From assembly GCA_964524145.1 (NCBI GenBank), contig CAZGCA010000103.1, positions 1 through 19,514 of the forward strand: a stretch of DNA of 19,514 bases. The letters are read 5' to 3'. The notes under the pieces are model-generated. The model did not search any database. It was given only the letters and a program-made list of their open reading frames with translations, and was not told where the DNA came from. The DNA is from CAZGCA01 sp964524145 (GTDB lineage: Bacteria > Hydrogenedentota > CAZGCA01). Below, piece after piece: positions 1 to 7,395 of the stretch. A program made the position numbers and the translations under genes. The stretch's first letter is position 1; each line of letters starts with the position of its first letter.

Positions 1-62
1 GCCGGAGATGCCTATGGATACAAGGAGCGCGACCGAGGCCATCACAGGCGTACCTTAACGGT
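1..62. other. Window edge, possible gene tail with a small hairpin
   Basis: No gene can be assigned with confidence. In the second + frame the sequence is open from the edge to a TAA at 56-58 and would encode a tail ending ATEAITGVP. The first + frame is also open, to a TAG at 94-96, so the frame is not decided. A hairpin (CGTACC, loop TTAAC, GGTACG) spans 49-65 and would overlap the TAA. No T-tract follows, so a terminator is not supported. Confidence 0.2.
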
Positions 63-162
63 ACGTCGAGAAGACCGACCGAGTGCGACGCAGTAGACAT
101 GGGCAAATCCGGACGTCGAGAAGACCGACCGAGTGCGACGCAGTAGACATGGGCAAATCCGG
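63..162. repeat. Perfect tandem duplication, 2 x 50 bp
   Basis: Two identical 50-bp units lie end to end (63-112 and 113-162), each starting ACGTCGAGAAGACCGACC and ending GGGCAAATCCGG. There is no third copy and no partial copy at either side. The unit length is not a multiple of three, so it does not fit a protein repeat. The block ends 49 bp before the -35 box of the promoter at 212. It could be a duplicated upstream control element, a recent slippage product or an assembly artefact. Confidence 0.9.
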
Positions 163-211
163 TGTTGCAGTAGAGCTGTGGTGAGAAATGCGGGCTAGGG
201 ACTCTACAGGG

Positions 212-240
212 TTGACGGCATCGAAACCTGCGTATACTAT
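212..240 (+). promoter_or_regulatory. Sigma70-type promoter of the importer operon
   Basis: A -35 box TTGACG (212-217) is followed by a 17-bp spacer and a -10 box TACTAT (235-240). Each box differs from consensus at one position. Transcription should begin near 247, about 25 bases before the small ORF and about 190 bases before the binding-protein gene. The spacer contains GAAACC (223-228), the half-site of the perfect LacI-type operator found at 7655-7668. That makes control by the same regulator possible but not shown. Confidence 0.65.
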
Positions 241-272
241 GTAGTCGGTTGTGAGTTCGTTGAGGATCTACC

Positions 273-428
273 ATGCGTATTCTCGATAAGCTCCGAGGCA
301 CCAATTACGTTCCTTCCCGCGCGCCGGACGCGGCGACGGCCCGGACGTGTCCGACCTGTGAGGTTCAATCATGCAAGGCGGCGAAAGTCCCGGAGCGAAG
401 TAGCGAAGTAGAGAGCCGGGGTCAATAG
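273..428 (+). CDS. Hypothetical small protein (51 aa) leading the importer operon
   Basis: I do not recognise this protein. It begins MRILDKLRGTNYVPSR and has a Cys cluster CPTCEVQSC (residues 27-35) in its second half. The end is Ser/Glu/Arg-rich and looks low in complexity; there the DNA contains a doubled CGAAGTAG. The case for a real gene is a GAGG at 262-265 seven bases before the ATG, a good promoter just upstream, and a stop only nine bases before the next gene. There is no signal peptide or membrane segment. It could be a regulatory leader peptide, a small Cys-containing protein, or a chance ORF in the 5' leader. The tail of the ORF carries the GAGGTG ribosome site of the next gene just after its stop. 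Confidence 0.4.
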   Translation: MRILDKLRGTNYVPSRAPDAATARTCPTCEVQSCKAAKVPERSSEVESRGQ

Positions 429-437
429 AGGTGTTCG

Positions 438-1712
438 ATGACGTCGTCTAAGGCCGTGTTTCTGCTGCTGCTGTGCGCTGCTGTTGTGCTGGCCGTGGTC
501 GCGCCCAAACCCAGCAGGCCGGCAACCCCCGACGCGGTGGTCGTGACGGTCTCGTTCTGGGGCAGCTACGAGGAGTGGTTGATGTGGCGCGAGATCAAGG
601 CCGCGTTCGAGCGCGACAATCCGGACATATGGATCAAGCTCGACTTCATCCCCGGGCTGTACGACGATAAGATCAGGCTGCTGCTTGCGGCCGACAGCGC
701 GCCGGACGTGATGCAGCTCCAGGACGAGCCGTTCCCTGCGTACTGCGAGTATGGCAAGTTCGAGGATCTCGCCCCCTACGCAGAGACGCCGGGCTGTTCT
801 GTGGACTTCGACGACTATTTCCCCACAAGCGTCGAGTCGTTCCATTACAAAGGCAACCAGTACGCTATGCCGCTGTGGGGCGGCGAGAACATGATCTACT
901 TCAACCGCGACATCTTCGACAAGGAGGGTGCGCCCTACCCCGAACCCGAGTGGACGTTCGACGAGTTCGTCGGGACGTGCCGCCGGCTGACGCGCGATTT
1001 CGACGGCGACGGGCGGATCGATCAGTTCGGGTTCTTCCTGCCGTACTGGTTGTACTGGCTGCCGTGGACGTGGAGCATGGGCGCGAACATATTGAACGAA
1101 GAACGCACGGACTGGGCGTTCAACACGCCCGAAGCGCTCGCCAGCCTGCAGCTCTACCACGACATGAGGTTCAAACATCAGGTGGTGCCGAAGACCACAC
1201 AGTTCAGCGACATGAACGAGGCTGTCATGTTCATGACCGGCAAGGTGGCGATGTTCTGCAGCGGTCCCTGGGCATCGCCGCCGTTACGACAAAGCAGCAT
1301 CAACTACGGCGTGGCACACATGCCTATCGGGCCGGCAGGCCGGTTCACGCGCGTTTCCTGGGACGGGCTTGTCATGTTTCGACTCAGCGAGCACAAGCCT
1401 GAAGCATGGCGGTTCATACAGTTTGCCGCGTCCCGGGAGGCGCAGGATATTGTGGCGTCCTACACGCGCTCGATTCCCGCGCTTAAGAGCGCGCGGGACG
1501 CATTTGTCGAGGCGGGTTCGGCAGCGGGCATGGAGCTGTTCTACGACGCGATGGAGTATGTGCGCCTGCAGCCGATCTCGATACAGTGGTTCAAGATGGA
1601 TACGGAGCTCAGACGCGAGTACGACAAGCTCGGGCTCGGTGCTCAGACACCCGAGCAGACGCTAGCCAACCTCGATAAGGCGATGGCGAAGGTGTTCCCC
1701 GTAATCGACTAG
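438..1712 (+). CDS. Extracellular solute-binding protein of a CUT1-type sugar ABC importer
   Basis: This 424-aa protein matches the family 1 solute-binding proteins (MalE/UgpB type), which capture a sugar outside the membrane and deliver it to the permeases. The N-terminus has a hydrophobic signal segment (about residues 5-22) and no convincing lipobox; Cys13 lies inside the core. Family landmarks are an early VTVSFWGSYEEW strand, the ADSAPDVMQLQDE region, and a calcium-loop-like DFDGDGRID at 187-195, as in many members. The C-terminal half has FMTGKVAMFCSGPWA. The ATG follows GAGGTG at a good distance. The first permease starts one base after its stop. The substrate cannot be read from sequence; the many aromatic residues (YWLYWLPWTW) fit carbohydrate stacking. 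Confidence 0.93.
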   Translation: MTSSKAVFLLLLCAAVVLAVVAPKPSRPATPDAVVVTVSFWGSYEEWLMWREIKAAFERDNPDIWIKLDFIPGLYDDKIRLLLAADSAPDVMQLQDEPFPAYCEYGKFEDLAPYAETPGCSVDFDDYFPTSVESFHYKGNQYAMPLWGGENMIYFNRDIFDKEGAPYPEPEWTFDEFVGTCRRLTRDFDGDGRIDQFGFFLPYWLYWLPWTWSMGANILNEERTDWAFNTPEALASLQLYHDMRFKHQVVPKTTQFSDMNEAVMFMTGKVAMFCSGPWASPPLRQSSINYGVAHMPIGPAGRFTRVSWDGLVMFRLSEHKPEAWRFIQFAASREAQDIVASYTRSIPALKSARDAFVEAGSAAGMELFYDAMEYVRLQPISIQWFKMDTELRREYDKLGLGAQTPEQTLANLDKAMAKVFPVID

Positions 1713-1713
1713 C

Positions 1714-2643
1714 ATGAAACCTAGACAGTATCGGACAACGTACACGTGGCACGATAACCTGCAAGGGTACCTCTTTGCGTCGCCGTGGTTGGCAGGGTTC
1801 TTCTTCTTCTTGCTCGGACCGATGATCTTCTCACTGGTGCTCTGTTTTCTTCGCTGGAACGGCATCACCTCGCTCGGGACCGCGGAATGGGTCGGCGCGG
1901 CCCACTTCGCCGACCTCGCGCAAGACGAGCTTTTCTACATAGCGCTTTACAACACCGCGTACTATGCGTGCCTGAGCGTGCCGATGGGAATAGTGCTGTC
2001 GCTTCTTCTGGCGATGATGCTGAACCAGCAGCTGCAGGGCATATCGCTCTTTCGCACCGTGTTCTATCTTCCGAACGTTGTGGCGGGCGTGGCGACAATC
2101 ATGATGTGGCGCTGGATATTCAACCCCGATTTCGGTGCGCTGAACTTCGTGCTCGAGCACGTCGGCGTCGAGCACCCGCCGACCTGGCTCCAGAGCGAGG
2201 TGTGGGCGAAACCCGCGTTCATCATCATGAGCCTGTGGCGGGTCGGCGGCTCGATGCTCATCTACCTGGCGGGGTTGCAGAACATCCCGCAGCATCTCTA
2301 CGAGGTGGCGGCGATAGACGGGGCGTCGCGCATCCGCAGGTTTTTCAACGTCACTATACCGATGCTGACCCCGACGATCTTCTTCAACCTGATCATGTCC
2401 ATAATAGGCTCGTTCCAGATATTCAGTGCAGCGTACTTGATGCGCCAGAACGCCGACGGCGGGCCGAACAACGCCACGCTGTTCTACGTGCTCTACCTGT
2501 ACCGCAAGGCGTTCCAACACTTCGAGATGGGGTACGCAAGCGCGATGGCGTGGATCTTGTTCGGCATAATTCTCTGCCTCACACTTATCGTCATCAAGTC
2601 GAGCAGGCTCTGGGTGTTTTACGAAGGAGAACGTACACGGTGA
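1714..2643 (+). CDS. Sugar ABC transporter permease, MalF/UgpA type
   Basis: This is a 309-aa inner-membrane permease with about six hydrophobic segments; the first runs around residues 22-45. The EAA loop that docks the ATPase reads EVAAIDGASRIRRF from residue 197, followed by IPMLTPTIFF. This is the diagnostic BPD_transp_1 signature of the MalF/UgpA side of CUT1 importers. The start lies one base after the binding-protein stop and has no clear Shine-Dalgarno site, so translation is probably coupled. Its stop overlaps the next start as GTGA. No ATP-binding subunit follows, so the pair must use an ATPase encoded elsewhere, as with MsmK-like shared ATPases. Confidence 0.93.
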   Translation: MKPRQYRTTYTWHDNLQGYLFASPWLAGFFFFLLGPMIFSLVLCFLRWNGITSLGTAEWVGAAHFADLAQDELFYIALYNTAYYACLSVPMGIVLSLLLAMMLNQQLQGISLFRTVFYLPNVVAGVATIMMWRWIFNPDFGALNFVLEHVGVEHPPTWLQSEVWAKPAFIIMSLWRVGGSMLIYLAGLQNIPQHLYEVAAIDGASRIRRFFNVTIPMLTPTIFFNLIMSIIGSFQIFSAAYLMRQNADGGPNNATLFYVLYLYRKAFQHFEMGYASAMAWILFGIILCLTLIVIKSSRLWVFYEGERTR

Positions 2644-3512
2644 CACGCAGTCGCACCTACGTGCCGCTGTTCAAGCGGCAGAGCTTCCAGCGCCGCGTTG
2701 GCAAGGTGGCGGGATACACCTTGCTCGTCCTGCTGTCGATCTCTTTCATCAGCCCGTTTCTCTGGTCGCTGACGGCGTCGTTCCAGTCGCTCGACGCGGT
2801 ATATCAGTACCCCCCGACGTTGAAGCTGGGATCCCTCAAGATCGAGAACTACAAGACGGCGTTGACCATACTGCCGTTTGGCCGGTTCATACTCAACAGC
2901 CTCATCGTCGCAGTGTACGGGGTGTTCGGCCAGGCCTTGACGGCCTCGCTTGTGGCGTACAGCTTCGCACGGCTGAAGTGGCGTGGCCGCGACGTCTGGT
3001 TCATCATACTGCTGAGCACAATGATGCTGCCGGCGCAGGTCACGATGATCCCCCACTACCAGGTGTTTAGGTACCTGCGGTGGATCGACACGCTGCGACC
3101 GTTGATAGTTCCGAGCTTTCTCGGCGGCGGCGCGTTCTTTATATTCCTGATGCGGCAGTTTTTCAAGACGATACCCGTCGAGCTCGAGGAGGCAGCCCGT
3201 CTCGACGGCTGCTCGAACCTGCGCATATTCTGGAACATCATGCTCCCGCTGTCGGGACCGGCAGTCGCGACGGTGTGCGTGCTCAGCTTCATCGCGCACT
3301 GGCAGAATTTTCTTGGACCGCTCATCTACCTTAACTCGTTCGAGAAGTATACGGTTGCAATAGGATTGCGGATGTTCCAGAACCTCTACGGCGGCTGGCC
3401 GAACTATCTGCTGGCAGCCTCGAACGTTGCGCTGCTGCCTGTGCTGATACTCTTTTTTGTCGCCCAGAAATACTTCGTGCAGGGAATTGTGCTGACGGGA
3501 ATGAAAGGATAG
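2640..3512 (+). CDS. Sugar ABC transporter permease, MalG/UgpE type
   Basis: This 290-aa permease pairs with the preceding gene to form the membrane channel of the importer. A first membrane segment (YTLLVLLSISFISPFLW) lies at about residues 25-42. The EAA loop reads EEAARLDGCSNLRIFWNI around residue 183, followed by MLPLSGPA. The protein ends GIVLTGMKG, as many MalG-type permeases do. I chose the GTG at 2640, which overlaps the upstream TGA by four bases and has AAGGAGA ten bases before it. A GTG at 2661 is possible but less good. Reading the frame further back would run through the preceding permease gene and is not real coding. Confidence 0.93.
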   Translation: MTRSRTYVPLFKRQSFQRRVGKVAGYTLLVLLSISFISPFLWSLTASFQSLDAVYQYPPTLKLGSLKIENYKTALTILPFGRFILNSLIVAVYGVFGQALTASLVAYSFARLKWRGRDVWFIILLSTMMLPAQVTMIPHYQVFRYLRWIDTLRPLIVPSFLGGGAFFIFLMRQFFKTIPVELEEAARLDGCSNLRIFWNIMLPLSGPAVATVCVLSFIAHWQNFLGPLIYLNSFEKYTVAIGLRMFQNLYGGWPNYLLAASNVALLPVLILFFVAQKYFVQGIVLTGMKG

Positions 3513-3518
3513 GCAATA

Positions 3519-4514
3519 ATGACATCGCGTGAACTGTGTAGGCGAGCCATCGAGTTTCGCAAACCCGAACGGCTGCCAATGGCATATCCGTCGTGCGACC
3601 ATACCGACCTGATAATGCTCGCGTACACCGCACCGAAAACATGGACGCCGTCCGAACCCGGCGAGGACGAATGGGGCGCTGTCTGGGAAAAGACGGAAGT
3701 CGAGAACATGGGGCAGATGAAGAAGCACCCCGTCAGCGACTGGGCGAACCTCGAAACGTATCGGTTTCCCGACCCGGACGACGACAGCCGGTATGAGGCG
3801 CTCGGCTCAGCACTGGACCAGCATCCGGACATGTTTATTGGCTGTCTTGCCGAGACCGTATTGACGTTGTGGGAGCGATACTACTCCCTGCGTGGATTCG
3901 ACCAGGCGCTCACGGATTTCCACCTGCATCCCGAAGAGATGCACGAGCTTCTCGAACGAATACTCGAGTTCCATATCGGTATAATGAGGAACCTCGGAAG
4001 CCGGTTTGAAGGCCGTATGGACGCGTTCCTCGTGAGCGACGACTGGGGAACGCAATACAGCACACTCATCTCGGTGCCGATGTGGCGCACGTTCTTCAAG
4101 GAGCGGTACACCCGGCTCACAGATGCCATCCACGACGCGGGCATGTACGCGATTCTCCATACGGATGGAAGGATCAACGACCTCATGCACGACTTCATCG
4201 AAGCGGGGTTTGACGCATTCAACCTGCACTCCCCGACTGTCGTGGGCATCGAGGAGATCGGGGCCAAGTTCGCCGGCAAGACCGCGTTCCTGCCGTGCAT
4301 CGACATCCAGAACACCTACGCACGGGGAACGCCCGAGGACGTGCGGCGCGAGGCAAAGCTACTGCTCGAGCATTGGGGCACGAAAGACGGCGGGATCATT
4401 CCAGTCGAATACGACAGGCAAGCCGTCGGCGCGCCGGAAGAGAACGTTACGGCGGCCTACGAAGCGTATCTCGAGTTCGGTATCGAGAGATGCGGCGCGG
4501 CCCACGAAAGCTGA
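3519..4514 (+). CDS. URO-D-family protein (uroporphyrinogen decarboxylase / cobamide methyltransferase fold)
   Basis: This 331-aa protein belongs to the URO-D superfamily. That family includes haem-pathway uroporphyrinogen decarboxylase and MtaA/CmuA-type corrinoid methyltransferases. The typical C-terminal barrel is present: AILHTDGRINDLMHDF, then GFDAFNLHSPTVVGIEEI, then FLPCIDIQNTYARGTPEDV. In MtaA-type enzymes zinc is held by an H-x-C pair plus a later Cys. Here the pair reads H214-T-D216 and a Cys lies at 260, so the metal site is altered or lost. The protein lacks the N-terminal motifs of true HemE, and no haem genes are nearby. AAAGGA lies nine bases before the ATG, and the gene starts six bases after the importer, so it likely acts on the imported compound. 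No corrinoid-binding partner is in the window. The reaction is unknown. Confidence 0.85.
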   Translation: MTSRELCRRAIEFRKPERLPMAYPSCDHTDLIMLAYTAPKTWTPSEPGEDEWGAVWEKTEVENMGQMKKHPVSDWANLETYRFPDPDDDSRYEALGSALDQHPDMFIGCLAETVLTLWERYYSLRGFDQALTDFHLHPEEMHELLERILEFHIGIMRNLGSRFEGRMDAFLVSDDWGTQYSTLISVPMWRTFFKERYTRLTDAIHDAGMYAILHTDGRINDLMHDFIEAGFDAFNLHSPTVVGIEEIGAKFAGKTAFLPCIDIQNTYARGTPEDVRREAKLLLEHWGTKDGGIIPVEYDRQAVGAPEENVTAAYEAYLEFGIERCGAAHES

Positions 4515-4542
4515 AGCCGTGAACTGGTGCGGACGCGGGGGC

Positions 4543-4707
4543 CTATTTCCCGTACTTCTCGATAATCGGTAGTAAGGCCCTCATTTTCTGCAGCGATTCG
4601 GCCCACTTACCCGTATGGGACTCCTCACCGGCGTCAGAGCCGACTTTCTGCACGAGATCCCTCTCCTCCGCACCGGTCTCCGCAACGAAGTCAAACCACA
4701 GGCGCAC
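4543..4707 (-). pseudogene. Orphan C-terminal gene fragment with an upstream in-frame stop
   Basis: The - strand here encodes a protein-like tail: RLWFDFVAETGAEERD at the start and AESLQKMRALLPIIEKYGK at the end, terminated by TAG at 4545-4543. It looks like amphipathic helices rather than noise. The only start is a GTG at 4707 with no ribosome site. Two codons further upstream a TAG (4713-4711) interrupts the frame, which is otherwise open back through RAATLSAQ. I read it as the 3' end of a decayed gene, although a 54-aa small protein is possible. It lies between the URO-D gene, which converges on it, and the end of the TIM-barrel gene. I do not recognise its family. Confidence 0.45.
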
Positions 4708-4747
4708 TGCCTATTGGGCAGAGAGCGTCGCCGCGCGCACGTGACGG

Positions 4748-5581
4748 CTACTGGGAAAACCGAACGGCCTTGAACCTCTCCATCTGCTCTCTAATCGCGA
4801 CCTCCGTCGGCAGCCGTTCCATGCTCGACGCACCGTAGAACCCGTGGACGCCCTTGACGCGCTGGAGCACGTACTGGGCGTCTTCGGGCATCGAGACAGG
4901 ACCGCCGTGGCACAACACGATAATGTCGCAGTTGACGCCTTTGGCGGCGTCGGCGATGGCTTGTATCTCCTTCACGCAATCGTCGAGACTCTTGGCCGAT
5001 TGGGCTCCGATATCACCTTTCGTTGTCAAACCCATGTGCGCCACGACGACGTCGGCACCGGCTCCGGCCATCTGCTCGGCCTCTTCGACGTTGAAGGCGT
5101 AGGGCGTGGTGAAAAGGTCCATCTCTCGCGCCGTGCGGATCATCTCGACCTCGAGACCGTAGCCCATACCTGTCTCCTCCAGGTTTGCGCGGAACAGGCC
5201 GTCGCACAACCCCACGGTGGGGAAGTTCTGCGCGCCGGAGAATCCGATCTCCCGCACCTCCTTCAGAAACACGGGCATCTGGCGAAACGGATCAGTGCCG
5301 CAAACTCCTGCCAGCACCGGCGTGTCTTTCACGACCGTGAGCACCTCGCCGGCCATCTCCATGACGATCGCGTTCGCGTCGCCGTACGGCATGCAGCCGG
5401 CGAGCGAGCCGCGTCCCGCCATGCGGTACCGGCCCGAGTTGTAGATGACGATCAGGTCCACCCCACCGGCCTCTTCAAATTTCGCACTGATGCCCGTGCC
5501 CGCGCCGGCGCCGATAATCGGCACGCCGTCGTCTATGCACTTCCGCAGACGTGCCAGCACTTGCTGTCGCGTGAAAGCCAT
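4748..5581 (-). CDS. PEP-hydrolase-like TIM-barrel protein (PF09370 / Tm-1 C-terminal domain type)
   Basis: This 277-aa protein matches the family annotated as phosphoenolpyruvate hydrolase or TIM-barrel signal-transduction protein. Conserved blocks appear in family order: GAGTGISAKFEEAGGVDLIV, YNSGRYRMAGRGSLAG, MPYGDANAIVMEMA, VLAGVCGTDPFRQ, NFPTVGLCDGLFRANLEETG, VVVAHMGLTTKGDIGA, IIVLCHGGP and GFYGASSMERLPTEVAI. The length is usual for the family, and it is probably cytoplasmic. I chose the ATG at 5581, which follows GGAAAGGAA; the frame is open further upstream but shows no family similarity there. The gene is last in an operon with a cupin and a UPF0261 protein. The plant Tm-1 protein joins this domain to UPF0261. 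The substrate is not established by sequence, and the enzymatic name is a family label. Confidence 0.88.
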   Translation of the reverse strand: MAFTRQQVLARLRKCIDDGVPIIGAGAGTGISAKFEEAGGVDLIVIYNSGRYRMAGRGSLAGCMPYGDANAIVMEMAGEVLTVVKDTPVLAGVCGTDPFRQMPVFLKEVREIGFSGAQNFPTVGLCDGLFRANLEETGMGYGLEVEMIRTAREMDLFTTPYAFNVEEAEQMAGAGADVVVAHMGLTTKGDIGAQSAKSLDDCVKEIQAIADAAKGVNCDIIVLCHGGPVSMPEDAQYVLQRVKGVHGFYGASSMERLPTEVAIREQMERFKAVRFSQ

Positions 5582-5622
5582 TGCTTTTCCTTTCCGTTGT
5601 CCGCTGTCCGCCGAGACGACGG

Positions 5623-6051
5623 TTAGCGGTGCCGTTTCGGAGGCTCGATCCTGACCCCCTCCATCTCCCTGAGCTCGGATTCCGGCCCGGGTGGCGAATA
5701 TACGGCCATGATGCGCAAAGGACCGTCGCCGATGTTTATCGTCGAATGGTACACATCCGGCGGAATATGGACGAGCACACCCGGACCCACTTCCCGCTCT
5801 ACCGCGGTGCCGGGCCCTTGGACCACCTGCCGTCCCCTGCCTTCCAAAATGTATAGTATCTCTTCCACACCGGGGTGGTTGTGCCGATCGTGACCCTTGC
5901 CGGGCTCGAGCGTCACCACCCCGGCACTGAACCTGCCCGCCGCTGTCACACGCGGCTCCGACAACCACGATAGCCGTCCCCAGTCAAACACCTGGGTTTC
6001 CACGTCCTCTTCTTCCACAAACGTCAGCTTCTTCGATTCGTCACCCATCAT
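5623..6051 (-). CDS. Single-domain cupin
   Basis: This 142-aa protein is a small metal-binding cupin. Both cupin motifs are intact. Motif 1 is G-x5-H-x-H-x4-E-x6-G around GHDRHNHPGVEEILYILEG, giving ligands H57, H59 and E64. Motif 2 is GVLVHIPPDVYHSTIN, giving H102. Such proteins act as sugar isomerases, dioxygenases or ligand sensors, and nothing here chooses among these. The ATG pair at 6051 and 6048 directly abuts the TGA of the UPF0261 gene, with GAGAG just before, so the two are translationally linked. It lies 41 bases before the TIM-barrel gene. The residues after the barrel (PPGPESELREMEG) form a short tail. No signal peptide is visible. Confidence 0.88.
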   Translation of the reverse strand: MMGDESKKLTFVEEEDVETQVFDWGRLSWLSEPRVTAAGRFSAGVVTLEPGKGHDRHNHPGVEEILYILEGRGRQVVQGPGTAVEREVGPGVLVHIPPDVYHSTINIGDGPLRIMAVYSPPGPESELREMEGVRIEPPKRHR

Positions 6052-7284
6052 TCACTCTCGCTTTCCTTGTTTGATAAGGTCGAGCATCAGCTCTGCGGCC
6101 TTTGCGGCAAACGCCGGATCGTTGATGTTGTGGTCGATCTCCACCACGGGGATTCCTTCGCGCACATGTTCCTTGATGGCGTCGAACATCGCTTGGTCAG
6201 CCTCCCGGTCACAGAATGGCTCTCCGTCGCCGTCCAGGATGGACACGCCGCGCAACGGGATGAGAAACGCCACGGGTCCTTTCGCCGAGTTTGCTTTCTC
6301 GGCGAAGATCTTGCCCATCCTGCGGTTTTCTGCCACGTCGGTGCGCATAAGAGTCACCGAGGGGTTCCACTCGTAAAAGGTACGACCCGCCTCTTTGTAC
6401 TTCTGCGGGACAGTGTCGATGCCGCCGAAGTTGGCCATATCGACGCAGCCCGGGACGATGAGGTGTGGGATCCCCATTTCGCCCGGAGCACTTAGCCGGT
6501 CGGGACCCGCGGAGAAGATTCCTCCGCACGTCTCGTCGGCCCACTCTGTCGTCGTGATATCGAGAACCGCGTCCACCAACCCTTCGCGCACCAGCGACTC
6601 CATGGTTTCACCGCCGGTACCTGTGGCATGAAACACAAGCACCTCGTACCCTTCCACTGACAGTTGTTCAACGCACGCATTGACGCATTCGGTCGTGTTC
6701 CCGAACATGGTAGCGGTGATAATCGGCTTCTCGTCGGCTACCGTAGCCGGTTCGGCGATTGTCATGCCGCAGATGGCACCGGCTGCCCGGGTCAGGATCT
6801 GCCGCGAGATGCGGTTGACGCCGGCTACGTCGACTACGGACGGTATCATCGTGATGTCCTTCGTACCCACGTACGCCGAGGTGTCGCCCGAAGCAGCCGT
6901 CGACACGCACACTTTCGGCACTCCTACCGGCAACGCCCGCATGGCCGACGTGACCACCGATGTGCCTCCGGTGCCGCCCATGCCGATAACCCCCTGGAAC
7001 TTCCCTTCATCGTAGAGACGCTTGGCCACCACCGGCGCTCCCGCTGACATCACCTTCATCGCTTCGCCGCGATCCCTTCTTTCGCGCAACGCAGCGACGT
7101 CTGTGCCACCTGTTCGAGCGACCTCGTCTGACTCTATATCAACCGGGAAGAGGTCAGTTGTGCCGAGCACGCCCGTGTTCATCGTGATCGCGAGTTGGCC
7201 TTGCGCGAGTATCTGCTCCCGCAGAAATGCGTATTCACGCCCTTTCACGTCAAAGGCGCCGATGATCAGGATTGTTCTCTTCAT
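6052..7284 (-). CDS. Tm-1-like ATP-binding protein, UPF0261 family
   Basis: This 410-aa protein matches the UPF0261 / Tm-1 N-terminal domain family. It opens KRTILIIGAFDVKGREYAFL, has the early NTGVLGTTDLFPVDI segment, a Gly-rich VIGMGGTGGTSVVTSAM loop at about 99-114, and STAASGDTSAYVGTKDITM. Later come VFHATGTGG and LIVPGCVDMANFGG. The Gly-rich loop is a likely nucleotide site, consistent with ATP binding reported for Tm-1. I chose the ATG at 7284, with GGGAAG just upstream; a GTG at 7296 would add four residues. It is first in the operon, ahead of the cupin and the TIM barrel. In tomato the two domains are one protein that blocks tomato mosaic virus replication. Their role in bacteria is unknown. 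Confidence 0.9.
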   Translation of the reverse strand: MKRTILIIGAFDVKGREYAFLREQILAQGQLAITMNTGVLGTTDLFPVDIESDEVARTGGTDVAALRERRDRGEAMKVMSAGAPVVAKRLYDEGKFQGVIGMGGTGGTSVVTSAMRALPVGVPKVCVSTAASGDTSAYVGTKDITMIPSVVDVAGVNRISRQILTRAAGAICGMTIAEPATVADEKPIITATMFGNTTECVNACVEQLSVEGYEVLVFHATGTGGETMESLVREGLVDAVLDITTTEWADETCGGIFSAGPDRLSAPGEMGIPHLIVPGCVDMANFGGIDTVPQKYKEAGRTFYEWNPSVTLMRTDVAENRRMGKIFAEKANSAKGPVAFLIPLRGVSILDGDGEPFCDREADQAMFDAIKEHVREGIPVVEIDHNINDPAFAAKAAELMLDLIKQGKRE

Positions 7285-7366
7285 TGCACTTCCCACTTAT
7301 GCGTTGTGACCATGCCGAACCCGTGCACGACTTCATGCCGCCGCTACCACGATTGGCGTATCTGGA

Positions 7367-7395
7367 ATAGTACAACAGATCAACCGCCGTGTCAA
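7367..7395 (-). promoter_or_regulatory. Near-consensus sigma70-type promoter of the UPF0261-cupin-TIM-barrel operon
   Basis: On the - strand a perfect -35 box TTGACA (7395-7390) is followed by a 17-bp spacer and TACTAT (7372-7367), one base from consensus. This should start transcription near 7360 and leave a leader of about 75 bases before the ATG at 7284. No copy of the TGAAACC half-site lies in or near the boxes. If the divergent LacI protein controls this promoter, it must act from a distance or through a different site. Confidence 0.75.

Noticed and set aside
63..162. CRISPR-like repeat
   Set aside because: There are only two copies, directly joined with no spacer, and no cas genes are in the window.
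369..1178. Long - strand ORF opposite the solute-binding gene
   Set aside because: It is a GC-driven open frame antisense to a clear gene, rich in Arg, Val and His, with no family motif. Similar long frames opposite the permeases, beta-helix and hydrolase genes were rejected for the same reason.
3519..4514. Haem-pathway uroporphyrinogen decarboxylase (HemE)
   Set aside because: The HemE N-terminal motifs are missing, no haem genes are nearby, and the gene sits at the end of a sugar-import operon.
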